Of a stretch of 64,000 nucleotides of DNA, positions 11,514 through 21,842 are shown piece after piece (positions within the stretch are counted from its first letter, which is position 1; every line of letters starts with the position of its first letter). The notes under the pieces are model-generated. The model did not search any database and was not told where the DNA came from. It saw only the letters and a list, made by a program, of their open reading frames with translations. The DNA is from Galeopsis tetrahit. Its lineage: Eukaryota; Streptophyta; Magnoliopsida; Lamiales; Lamiaceae. Position numbers and translations under genes: made by a program. The DNA lies in NCBI GenBank assembly GCA_963675135.1, contig OY776122.1, positions 84,578,472 through 84,642,471 of the forward strand, read 5' to 3'.

Positions 11514-14500
11514 CTAATGATAAACATACATACCACTTTCACCATCAGATAATTCTCCAAGTCTTGCAATGGCATCAGAAAGAGCTTGTTCATGCTCCTG
11601 CATTTCCAAAAGGTTATCTTTAAATCATAAAAGGTTATAAATAAAATCAAATGCCAGAATGTGGAATTGTTCTCTGACCTTGAGTAATTTCTTTGCCTTC
11701 TCTATCTCCACAGGATCAGGATGACTAGCACCAAAAACCCTCTCAACCTGCCAAGTTCAACAGCCAGTTAACATAAAGTACCATACTCGTGTATCTACAT
11801 ATATAGTATAGTATGCTATCATTCATTTTATACTACCTCCTTAATTAGAGAATCAGTGTGAAGCAACTGAATGTCATCGGGCCCCTTCTTTCCAATGCCA
11901 TTCTGCAATGGTTGGAAGTCCTTCCTGGAGTGACTTTTAACCAACCCTCTTCCTCTTCCAGCAACTGGGCCAGTAGGTCTATTCATCCCATGGCCTGGCC
12001 CACCATAACCCACATGCTGAGGAATTCCAGGATCTTCAGCATCATACTGTATATCCTGAGGAGGAATCTGCAGACAGAATATAAACAGATCAAAATACTA
12101 CTTCCATTCTAGCAACAAAAAAGTAATACTAATTTTATTTTATTTTTAATAAATCTACAACTGATGTTTTTCTCTTTTTGTAGTTAACATAGCCCTTAGT
12201 CTGCTGCATTGCATGAGGTGGCTCATAAAGTTAACATATTAATTAAGAGCATTTGATTAGCTTCTATTTTCCTTCATCATTGGTCAAATTTTCTCTCTTG
12301 TCCTGGCTACTTCTCTGGAATTAGGTTATAAACAAATAAACCATCCAAGGACTTCATAAAATGCTGAAGTTCAATTTCAGTCCAAGCATTGACAAAGTTA
12401 TATTAAACCCGTGTTGCAAGCACTCTAGGATAGAACTCGGCAGTGATAATACATCTCAGTACACTTATAACCAAAGACTGACTATGATACAAATGTATCA
12501 GAAATCTTGGGTAGAACAAACGAATAACAATCACCTTTTTTAAGAGAAAAATGAGCAAACGCTCAGAGCAGAAACCTATTGCCAGGTCAGTCAATAAGCT
12601 GTATTATCACATTGAAGCTGAGATATAATCAAATATTGCATAATTTAATTGTACACATCAAGTTGTTTTGTAATCTGTTACGTATTTTAGTTTTCAAGAG
12701 TTAAATCAAGTCGAGTTGATGAAGGTTTGAGATATTGACAAGTTCCATGAGCTTCAATCATCCCAACTCAAAGTAAAAACAAAGCTCTTCAGTTAATTTT
12801 TGTGGAGTCTATTCAGAGTGATGGCCTGAATAGATACCTGCATTCTGCAACATGTCTGTAGAATTGCCAAAAACGACAGTACGACAATTTTGAAAACTTA
12901 AAATTCATACCATATGACTTTGTTCAAAAACACAGTGGGCAAGAAACATCTCATCCATCAACTAAATATAATAATATCACAATTTAATATATTTCTGTCC
13001 ACACATTAATTATTAGTAAAAGGAATACAAAAATAAACTAATTGAAATTTAATTCGAAATGTTCAATGAAGAACAGGAAGGATGTATCTACCTCAGAAAG
13101 ATTGACCCATTCGTATGTCTCATGATCAGTACCAAAATCATAAACAAGAAAATGTCGACCCTGGAAAAGCATGTGGAGACATTCAAGTACTAAATGAGTG
13201 TAAAGAAAGTCAGAAATCACCACAAGTTAGATATACCTCAACAGGATTATAATCAGTTATGAGAGCATCATAAAAACTGTTATCATCAGGCCATCTAGTC
13301 CTGACTTTCTTTCCAACCAATGGATCATTAGAAGCTCCTTCCGCGGGTTCATTTGGAAGGCCACCAGTTATACGATTACCAAGATGACCTCTTCCAGCTG
13401 AACCAGGGGGATATTGCATTTTCATCGAAGATGCACCAGGAGGCATCTGCACAGAAATAAACTAAGATTATTAACAGCAGATGTCTGGTGGTATTAAACC
13501 TACAGGTAAAATATTTAACTCACTGATTTATGTTTTTTCCCTTTCACACCCATCATGGGTCCACGCTTTGCCGCTGATGAAGATGGCTGGTTTCCTCCAG
13601 CCATTGTCTGAGGGTGAAAAGAAGGAGATGGCCCGGCAAAAGATTGAGAAGGTAATGAGGGAACTTTCTGTTTCTTGCGAGAAGCTGAAATGGAAGGACT
13701 AGGCAACGGTTCATGGACACCTTGACTAGCTATATGCATGCCTGGTTGAGCAGCGCTTGACTGTCTCCAATCGCTTATAGTTTCAACAAATTTTAAGGGA
13801 AAAAACAAATGTGTAATTTCAGCACATTAAGAATTGGGACCTGACTTTCTAGGAAGTAAACAAAAGTTAGTACAATTAAAAAAAAAACCTTATCCTTCGA
13901 ATTGTTTCATCTGCATTAACCCTGCTCAGAAGATCCCTGTGCTCTTCATTTGATAATCTTAACTCTTTCCTGAGCTCAGTTATTAAACCTTCTTTCTCCT
14001 GGAGAAAAAATGATTCAATGCTATTTAACATGATCAAACAAACATGCCATATCGTACACATGCCAAGTAATAAATATAACGAAATAGATACCCATGTAAT
14101 GGCATCAGCTTGAGCTTTAAAGGCTCTTAGAACTGAACTGTATGCTTCTTGCTCAAGCTGGTGAATTTTGGCTTCCATATCAGTCTCTTCGTACATCCTG
14201 GGATATGGCATAGAACCAACAGGAGCAGGCCTTCCATTACCAGAAATGCGTCCTCCTCTTGGCATTCTATTATTTTGATGTGGTGGGGGAAAATCATCAT
14301 CAGTTCCTGAAGCAACAATAAAAAATAACAGGAGATGTAATTAAGACTACTTACAAAGCTCATAAAGCCAAAAGACTAAACCCATAAAGAGAATACTCAG
14401 GCCATTAGAATGATAGTAAGAAATTTTGCCTTCAATCCTCCCCACTGCAAAGATGATGGTACACAAGAACAAATGACATGAAAATCACAATCAGATGCAT

Positions 14501-17355
14501 ACAAATCTTGTAGCGGAAATCTAACTTGACAGAAAACCCAAGGTTCATCAAAACGAGATTCTATGGATAAAATACAAGGATAATCTTATTAAATAACTGC
14601 CAGTTATACACTAATGACCTCCCCAAATCCACATTATATAAGTAAACTGAGCAGATGCTCATGATGAAATCACTGTAATACATGAACATTCAAAATTCAC
14701 AATTCACGGGCAAACTAAATTACAGAACTATGATCCCAGACTAATAAAGATCATAACAACTACATCTATTTGTCTAAGGTCTAAGCCTATATCATACTGC
14801 TAAAACATGTGCGGTTAATGCGTAAATAGTTCTCTTTAAAGCACTCAAGCCTGTACCACCTCCTGAAATTTGAAAAAAACATGTATGTAACAAAATAGTC
14901 ATCACTTGATGATGTTTTAGATCACGAAATTTTATATATTCCGAGTCTGCAAGTAAAGTACAAAAATAGAAAAGGAGCACTGACCTTAAGTTAAAATAGA
15001 AGGAACCTTGCACCCTTAGGTTTATTCCAAATATTGGTTGATGGCATGGATGTTTGGTACAGACATCGTTATTATCAAGGTCAATTCCACCCATTCCGTT
15101 GTAAGATACATTAATGTTAATCTTATCTTATCACCTAATGGTTGTACATCCTTCTAAGAGTAACTCACTATCTTATATCTAAAGCCTGTCATAAATCTCA
15201 CTTCATATTCCATCATTGAATACTCTACCTAATAGGAATTTTTCCAACTCTAGCTCAATACGGATATAATCTACGAGTAGTAATCTGGGTTATGTAAACC
15301 CAGATTACTACTCGTAGATTATATCCGTATTGAGCTAGAGTTGGAAAAATTCCTATTAGGTAGAGTATTCAATGATGGAATATGATCATTGTAACTTTTG
15401 CAACTCCCTGGGTCTCATCTCCACCCAAGAAATCTTTTTCAAAGGATGTACTCTACTAACTACCCTAACCAAATGACTCTCAAAACTCCTTTTTAGTTTC
15501 ATCATCTAACCCCACTTATAGTGCATATGTACTGATAATAATATGCAAATATCTACAAGTCTAAGGCAGTAAGGCCTTGTTTGATAGCTAAAATTAATGG
15601 TAGATTAATCCCATCTCAGCCCTTATAGGTTGTTTGATAGCTAAGATTAAGGATAAATTATGCTTTTAAATCTGTAAAGTTTAGATATCATCCTAATCTC
15701 GGTCTAATCAGTCTTAGCTATCAAACAGACCTAAGGCTACGGTGATACTCATAATCCTATTCATGAGTCTCCTAACAGAAATAATTGCATCTTATAAGCT
15801 TTATCCACCACTATTTCCACCTTGTTCCTAGTTTTATCCGACCTGATGAGAAATAAGCCTTTCTTCTCACATGGCATCCGATTAACTTTCCCACCTAAGT
15901 TCATATGTTCAAGCTAATTTTGGTCTGAACTAGCTTTTTAAAATGCCCCATCTAATATGGTATGGTAATCCTTGCCCATCAGGAGTTACAACAGGTCTCT
16001 GCCACAACAATGCACATAACTCGCTCACTTGAAACTAAACCTGAGGGAAGATGGAACACGTTGTCGAAAGTGGGCAACAACATATCATTTCACTATTTTT
16101 TACTAATTTACATGCATAAAGTTCCCACTCAAATACTCAATGGTTGGTTGGCCGTCATGAGCCTCACACCAAAGATGGCTCATTTGTAATAGTGCTAGCC
16201 TGCGATCAATACAACACCAATGCACATCCTTTTCCTAGGCTGGTCATCTATCAGTCTTTCACAACACTCAAACTGAAACATTTCCTGGCAGCTAGAGCCA
16301 AATGGGCCTTTTATCAAGTAAACAAGAGTTTTTCAATAGATACTTGATTGCAAATTGCAATGATCATGTGTCACCACATAACCATATGATAATACAGTAT
16401 TATTCAAGCAAAAGCAACCACAGGCCAAATAACCAAGATCAAGAAGTTATCAAGAGAATATGTGGGATCAAAATCTCTCAAATTAAGCAAAAATGAGCAA
16501 TTAAAACTTTGCCTTTATTTTATTTTTTAACTCAGACTTAGAAACAGCAAACATGTGGAAAAGATTAATTCTTACACGTGATTCTGTTATTAGTTCATGT
16601 GTAGCCTACCCCAATTATTTGGGATAAAGGCTTGGTTTATTTGTTGTTTACTCAGACTTGCATTACCCATAAAAGTTGTGGAGAATCTACAATTGCATAG
16701 TAATCTGCTAAATATTTAAAGAATATTACAAAATCTATATTTTCATTACTTTGCATGTGGTGAAATTGGCAAAACTCCTCAATTTAACATCAACTTTTCA
16801 CTGAATTGGCAAAACTCCTCAATTTAACATCAACTTTTCACTGAATTGTACTGGGATAACATTGTCAGACGTTCATACCGTATAACCCGAACTCACTATA
16901 AAATTTTAGAGGTAATAAAATAGACCACGCTAAAACATTAAAAAAAATTATGGAACTTGAATTATACAATATAGATAATGGAACAGTGTTAGTATCCTGG
17001 AACTCACAAGCTTCCTTTTACAGTTATCCAATAAAGAAACCGTTTGAAAACCTAGAAAGGTGAAAACCAAAAGGAAATTGGAATTCAAATCAAAATCAGA
17101 AAAGCCCGCATAATCTTTTCTTCTAAGTACAATTTAAGGACAAAACATTCCCAAAGAGCAATTGTAAAGGAAGAGTGAACCTGGTCAATGAAATGTCATT
17201 AACAACAATGCACATAACTTCACAAACCCTAGGCCCAAGTTTTTTCACAAAGTCTTATTAGGCAAAAATAAATCCATAGAAACCAAAATTCACAACCAAT
17301 AATCGAGTATTTTACTCAATTTCTCACCGCTACTGTCGTAAGGCTCATAGTCCAT
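11514..17355 (-). CDS. EMSY-LIKE protein (ENT domain plus Tudor/Agenet domain)
   Basis: A plant EMSY-like nuclear chromatin reader. Arabidopsis EML proteins act in disease resistance and seed development; that role here is inference. Nine exons: 17328-17355, 14092-14306, 13889-13998, 13524-13773, 13237-13446, 13092-13160, 11837-12067, 11679-11747 and 11514-11597; about 421 aa, all phases consistent. It starts MDYEPYDSSGTDDDFPPPHQ. The ENT domain (residues about 48-115) contains KIHQLEQEAYSSVLRAFKAQ and ELRLSNEEHRDLLSRVNADE. The Tudor/Agenet region (about 245-295) has VGKKVRTRWPDDNSFYDALI, then HFLVYDFGTDHETYEWVNLS. A C-terminal coiled segment (EIEKAKKLLKEHEQALSDAI) ends GELSDGES. The last stop (TAG, 11514) is reached by reading through a possible donor, so the final few residues are uncertain. 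Intron 1 is 3 kb and carries the palindrome at 15203-15385 and a Tourist MITE. Confidence 0.88.
15203..15385. repeat. Perfect 89-bp inverted repeat with 5-nt loop (EMSY-like intron 1)
   Basis: Left arm 15203-15291 and right arm 15297-15385 are exact reverse complements over all 89 positions by manual comparison. The spacer is ATGTA. The arms start tcatattccatcattgaata and meet at ctgggtt/aacccag. The flanks outside the arms are not inverted copies, and no TIR-type target duplication is visible. Transcription of the host intron would give a near-ideal long hairpin RNA. Confidence 0.9.
15573..15731. mobile_element. Tourist-type MITE, 159 bp
   Basis: Ends GGCCTTGTTTGATAGCTAA and TTAGCTATCAAACAGACC are inverted repeats with one mismatch. 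A TAA target duplication lies at 15570-15572 and 15732-15734. A partial internal repeat of the end (ggttgtttgatagctaagat) occurs near 15627. It lies in intron 1 of the EMSY-like gene. Confidence 0.8.
16599..16648 (+). mobile_element. Au-type SINE 3'-end fragment
   Basis: The stretch TGTAGCCTACCCCAATTATT followed by TGGGATAAAGGCTT and a TTG-rich tail resembles the conserved 3' end of the plant Au SINE family. No 5' tRNA-like region is attached, so this is a truncated copy in the EMSY-like intron 1. Confidence 0.5.
16763..16847. repeat. 40-bp tandem duplication in EMSY-like intron 1
   Basis: The unit aattggcaaaactcctcaat ttaacatcaacttttcactg occurs twice in direct tandem, period 40, essentially identical. 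It is non-coding. Confidence 0.8.
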
Positions 17356-18303
17356 AGCCAGCTTTTGGAGATCGAGGATTTTACGATTAATCGCAGCTCA
17401 GAAGTATGAAACCCTACGAGTAACTTTGAAAATTGCAAAAGCGCTGAAGAAAATCCAGACGATGCCGCAACTTCACCGAGTTAACACAGGCGTTACGAGC
17501 GTATATGATTGGCGAATCGAATTTGAGCAATCATTTAGCGAGCCGTCGAGTGAGAGTGTTTGTTGTTGTTTGCCAGGGGAAGGCGGACGTGAAATAGGTT
17601 TATTCAATTGATTAAGATATGGCATATGGGGTTTAAAATCCGACTTTGATTTGTTATTTTCGGTTGAAACCGTTTTGACTTGCTTCAAATGAAGAAAATA
17701 AATAATATTCGGTAATATTTCGCAAAAATATCTATAAATATCTTATTAAAGTATGTAACATCAGACTACACTTATATTTCAAATTAAATAACAATACATG
17801 CCAAATTTTATAATGAAGCACTATAGAGGCATATGCAAAGGGCACAAACTATGCAAGTTTATTTAAAAAAACTATTTTATAGAACACTTGATGTATTAAT
17901 TTTCATTTCACAAAATTATCTTGTATAGTCCGTCAAGTGCAACTCATGTGTATACTAGTAATATTTTGTTTACAAAATGGATGTAACAACAACTTGTACT
18001 ATATGATGTACATACTATCATTGTTTTTTAAATTGGACGTAAAAACTGAATTGAGGCATCGATTCATGGTCTAATCGATTAGATCGATCCAACCATTAAA
18101 ATGATTTCCATTTATTTTTCTCAATATTATCTTATAAAATTCATATTAAAATAAATGCAATATAGTCATAAAGTAATAACACAAAAATTAAATAAACTCG
18201 AAACAATTCAAGTCAAAGTATAAAACTGTAGAAACAATGGTATTTCCGGTTGAACCGGCCATACAAACAATGGTATTTATGAAGCAATTTCTATACAAAT
18301 TAA
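17356..18303. other. Intergenic: EMSY-like 5' UTR/promoter and LecRK 3' flank
   Basis: 17356-17460 is the likely 5' UTR of the EMSY-like gene; 17460-17640 is GC-richer. From 17690 to 18300 the DNA is AT-rich without recognisable genes and should contain the 3' UTR of the lectin receptor kinase. Confidence 0.4.
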
Positions 18304-20721
18304 TCATCCGGATGAAATGAGAGAGGAAGTGAAGCCCGGAGGGCGAGGAGGGACAGAGACTTGAGCGACCCCTTCTAGCATCTGTGTAACTCTTCTCATG
18401 GAAGGCCTTAAAGAGGTATCCTCTTGAATGCACCAAATACCCACCATCACTACCCTTTCCACACTCTGCATGTCATTCATAGCTTCTTCATCATTTTCCA
18501 CCAACTTATTCACCTCCCCTTTGCTATAGCAATCATACACCCAATCAATCAACGCCTCCTCCTGATCTCCCAACCCGAATTCCACACTCGACATACAGCA
18601 TATCATTTCCAGAAGCATCACTCCGAAGCTATAAACGTCCACTCTCGCAGTGATTGATCCTTTCCTGAACCATTCGGGGGCGAAGTATCCTATCGTCCCT
18701 CTAATGTGTGTCCGAGCTGCACGACTCTGCTCGGACATCAAAAGCTTCGCCATTCCAAAGTCGGAGATTTTAGGGGTCAGAAACTCATCTAAAAGTATGT
18801 TTTGAGGCTTCACATCACAGTGTATTATCTGAGTGCCACACTCTTCATGCAAATAAGTTAGCCCCCGAGCAATGCCAAATGCAATCTGCATTCTTTTGTT
18901 CCAATGAGGCCTTGATAGCCCCCGGAAAAGATGTGCATCTAAAGAGCCGTTGCTCATGTACTCGTAAACCAAAAGACGATGATCCCCCTCGTTGCAATAA
19001 CCGAGCAGGGTCACTAAGTTCTTGTGATGAGTCCGTCCAATCGCGCTCACTTCAGTCGTGAACTCCTTTTCACCCTCCCCCACCACCTTATCCAGTCTCT
19101 TGATTGCCACATGTCTCCTGGGAATAGACGAAAGTACCCCTTTGTATACAGTTCCAAAAGATCCCTTACCTAACTGCTGCTTGAACCCTCCTGTCGCCTC
19201 CTCCAGCTGTTTGTACGAGTACACTTTGACACCGTGCATAGATGAAGCCGACTGTTTCCTGTGGTGGCAGACGAAGAAAACAGCGACGGCTACAGCTATT
19301 GACAGAAGAAAGTTTAGGAAAACAGAGCTGCCAAGAAATGCAGCTAGCAGAATCACCTTAGACGACGAGGAGGACGTCGTACTGTCCCCTGTCGAATTGT
19401 TCCGAGGAACACGAACCACCTTTACTAAAGCAGTCGTAGTAATTAGACCATTGCCCTGTCGTCCATTTGAAAGAGGAAACCTTTTCTTCCAACACTGGTT
19501 GATGCCATTATAGATAACAGCAGCACAAAAACAATCATTGAGACAGGATTGTTTACACACGTCCTTGTTCGCCACAATCTGAACATCATAGTCCCCCATG
19601 GGCCAGTTCGTGCTGTTTAACTCGACGAAATACGTATTCAAGTACTCGTTCAAATCTGGCTGGCAGGTAGACATTGGAAAGTCCGGCTTGCAACCTTTAC
19701 GTCGATCGTAGACATCCAAGAAAGAGTACCCTTCGGGGCAGAAGCATTGAGTCTCTCCGTCCGTGTTCACACAGTAGCTGTTGAATCCACAGGCTCCACT
19801 GCCTAAATCCCCCACCACGGCACTACAAATATCTTCTGGAATATTCTGTACGGAATTCCAAAGCACAGCAGCTCCAGTTGTGGTTCGAGGGCGAGTGTAG
19901 AGCCTCAACACTCCATCGAAATCGAGCCTGGCCATGTGATAAAAGCCCTGGTTTGATCCCAACTCTGTGGTGATGGTGTCATTTCTATCATCCCCTTGCT
20001 GTATGTAGAGGTTATTACTAGCCTCATCAAAGATGAGCTCATGAGTAGTACTATTGCTGACGGTTTTACTATCCCAATAAGCGTTTCGTTGCGCTTTCGT
20101 GGGCAAGGATAGAGGGTACAGCACCAGATTTCCATCTCCTTGCATCCTGAGCAAGAATCTTCCATCTGTATAATTGGTTTCAGATTGGCGAGCGGTAAGA
20201 TTTCCTTCCATTCTTAGCTTTTGACCAGGCAACATGGTGTCAGTAGGAAAACTGAAGCTTTCCCATATGGAATCATTTCCGTTTTTCAGCACAAAGTTGC
20301 CTGAATCGAGCATGGCAGCACCGGTAGGTTCTCGATTTCCTAACGGGGCCCTCCATATTTGGTTGCCCTGGGAATCGGAAAGAATAAACTGGCCTTGATA
20401 AGTTAGCTGGATTGTTGATCCTCTTTGAACTGGATAAGCATTCTTGGACCAAACTATGGTTGCTTCAGATATCTTGTTGTACCATATGGCTAACAGGTAG
20501 AGGTCTTCGTTGTGGAGAAGAGAAGGAGGGAGGAGCTGAAATCCGAAGGCGAAATCACCGGATGGTGAGAGCCATCGGTCGTTTTGATCACCTGCGTTTA
20601 GGGACGAGCCCAGTTGTATGGGACAATCGCATTGGCCAGCTGCAAGAATGGGAAACACTAAAATGGTGATCATTAGTGAAAACAGAGGAACCATTCTAAT
20701 ATTGTGCCACCAAAAGGCCAT
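18304..20721 (-). CDS. G-type lectin S-receptor-like Ser/Thr kinase, LECRK class
   Basis: A membrane receptor kinase encoded by one exon, 805 aa from the first ATG (20721). The longer open frame begins at a TTG, and a TATA-like box at 20779-20785 places the transcription start between the two. Order of parts (residue numbers from 20721): signal peptide about 10-29 (MVPLFSLMITILVFPILAAG); bulb-type mannose-binding lectin domain about 35-190; EGF-like/S-locus region with CGFNSYCVNTDGETQCFCPEGY about 311-332; PAN-like Cys-rich segment about 350-435; transmembrane segment about 455-485; kinase about 510-790. Kinase motifs: GKGSFGTVYKG, VAIK (Lys541), HCDVKPQN, DFGMAKLL, GYFAPEW. HCD replaces HRD, so it is a non-RD kinase, typical of pattern-recognition receptors. 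The ligand cannot be told from sequence. Confidence 0.92.
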   Translation of the reverse strand: MAFWWHNIRMVPLFSLMITILVFPILAAGQCDCPIQLGSSLNAGDQNDRWLSPSGDFAFGFQLLPPSLLHNEDLYLLAIWYNKISEATIVWSKNAYPVQRGSTIQLTYQGQFILSDSQGNQIWRAPLGNREPTGAAMLDSGNFVLKNGNDSIWESFSFPTDTMLPGQKLRMEGNLTARQSETNYTDGRFLLRMQGDGNLVLYPLSLPTKAQRNAYWDSKTVSNSTTHELIFDEASNNLYIQQGDDRNDTITTELGSNQGFYHMARLDFDGVLRLYTRPRTTTGAAVLWNSVQNIPEDICSAVVGDLGSGACGFNSYCVNTDGETQCFCPEGYSFLDVYDRRKGCKPDFPMSTCQPDLNEYLNTYFVELNSTNWPMGDYDVQIVANKDVCKQSCLNDCFCAAVIYNGINQCWKKRFPLSNGRQGNGLITTTALVKVVRVPRNNSTGDSTTSSSSSKVILLAAFLGSSVFLNFLLSIAVAVAVFFVCHHRKQSASSMHGVKVYSYKQLEEATGGFKQQLGKGSFGTVYKGVLSSIPRRHVAIKRLDKVVGEGEKEFTTEVSAIGRTHHKNLVTLLGYCNEGDHRLLVYEYMSNGSLDAHLFRGLSRPHWNKRMQIAFGIARGLTYLHEECGTQIIHCDVKPQNILLDEFLTPKISDFGMAKLLMSEQSRAARTHIRGTIGYFAPEWFRKGSITARVDVYSFGVMLLEMICCMSSVEFGLGDQEEALIDWVYDCYSKGEVNKLVENDEEAMNDMQSVERVVMVGIWCIQEDTSLRPSMRRVTQMLEGVAQVSVPPRPPGFTSSLISSG

Positions 20722-20778
20722 ATCTATAACAACACTACAGTCACTACTAGTATTTTTCAAATGAACAATTTGGTATAT

Positions 20779-20785
20779 GTATATA
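20779..20785 (-). promoter_or_regulatory. TATA box of the lectin receptor kinase gene
   Basis: The minus strand reads ACTATATACATATACC here, about 58-64 bp upstream of the ATG at 20721. The predicted start of transcription is near 20750, which supports the 20721 start codon over any upstream alternative. Confidence 0.45.
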
Positions 20786-21842
20786 GTATTGTTCTAAATA
20801 TGAACGCATGACCTGTGTTGTTCTTATGTTGTTGGGCTTCATTTGTGGCAATACTTATAAGTGAATTAGGTTGTTTACAATTCAAAAGGTACATTTATTA
20901 TTAATTAATCTCACATGGAAAAAAAATTCACAGCTATTGACTGGAATTAGGACAATCCAACCTGCAAGAAAAATAGATGACGTTTTGATAACGCCTAGGT
21001 TGTTTTGAGCTGGACCAGCTGGTCATCGGAAGCAGGTGGGAGAATATGAATTGATGAAAGTGACAAGGTATAAATTAGGATGCAAAGCAAACTAGCAACG
21101 CAACGGTCTAGTTTGTCTTCACCTTAATTACATTGTACTTCATAATTACTCTTATGTGCACTTAATTGCGTAATATTCTTATGTGCACTCAATTGCGTAA
21201 TTTAATTTAAAAATTAAAAATTCAATTGAATAATTAAAAATATATTCAAGTCACTTAAAATTGCAGGTACACATTCAAAATTAACTTACCTAAATTCTTG
21301 TGATCTTATTGGAAATTCACGAATGCCGGCTTCTGGATTTCTTTTTTTAAATGTCATGCCATCACTTCGTATTTAATTAAGAGGGTAAAATTGAACATTT
21401 GACGTGTGAGAGGGTGTTGTGAAAAATAAAAGTAGAAAGAAGGTCGTATGATTCAAAGAAGTTTCACAAAGTGGCATTTGTGCCAATTTTTTCCAAAATA
21501 TGACCAAGTATTTTGGATGAGCGCGTAAATATTGAATTTAACATGGTAAGAAAAGCAAATGTTGAGTATAACATCATTTCTCAGATAAAAAGAAAAATGC
21601 ATGCATAATAACATCAATCATAATCGAATAGTAACAAAGATCTACTGGACACATCGGTTTCGTGAACAAGGCAATAACAAGGTGCACGCACCATTCCTAC
21701 TTAAATGGAACACATACATATATTAACTCTGTTGTCATTGCAGTCATATAACAAACTCAATACCATAGAAAAAAACTAGGGAAGACAAACTGCCCACCTG
21801 TTCTTTTTAATCGTCTGTATCATTTTCCTGACATGTCATTAA
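20786..21842. other. Intergenic, with 27-bp tandem repeat
   Basis: AT-rich, no gene seen. The unit cttatgtgcact(t/c)aattgcg is repeated with period 27 from 21151. The right half should contain the 3' UTR of the downstream minus-strand kinase. Confidence 0.4.
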
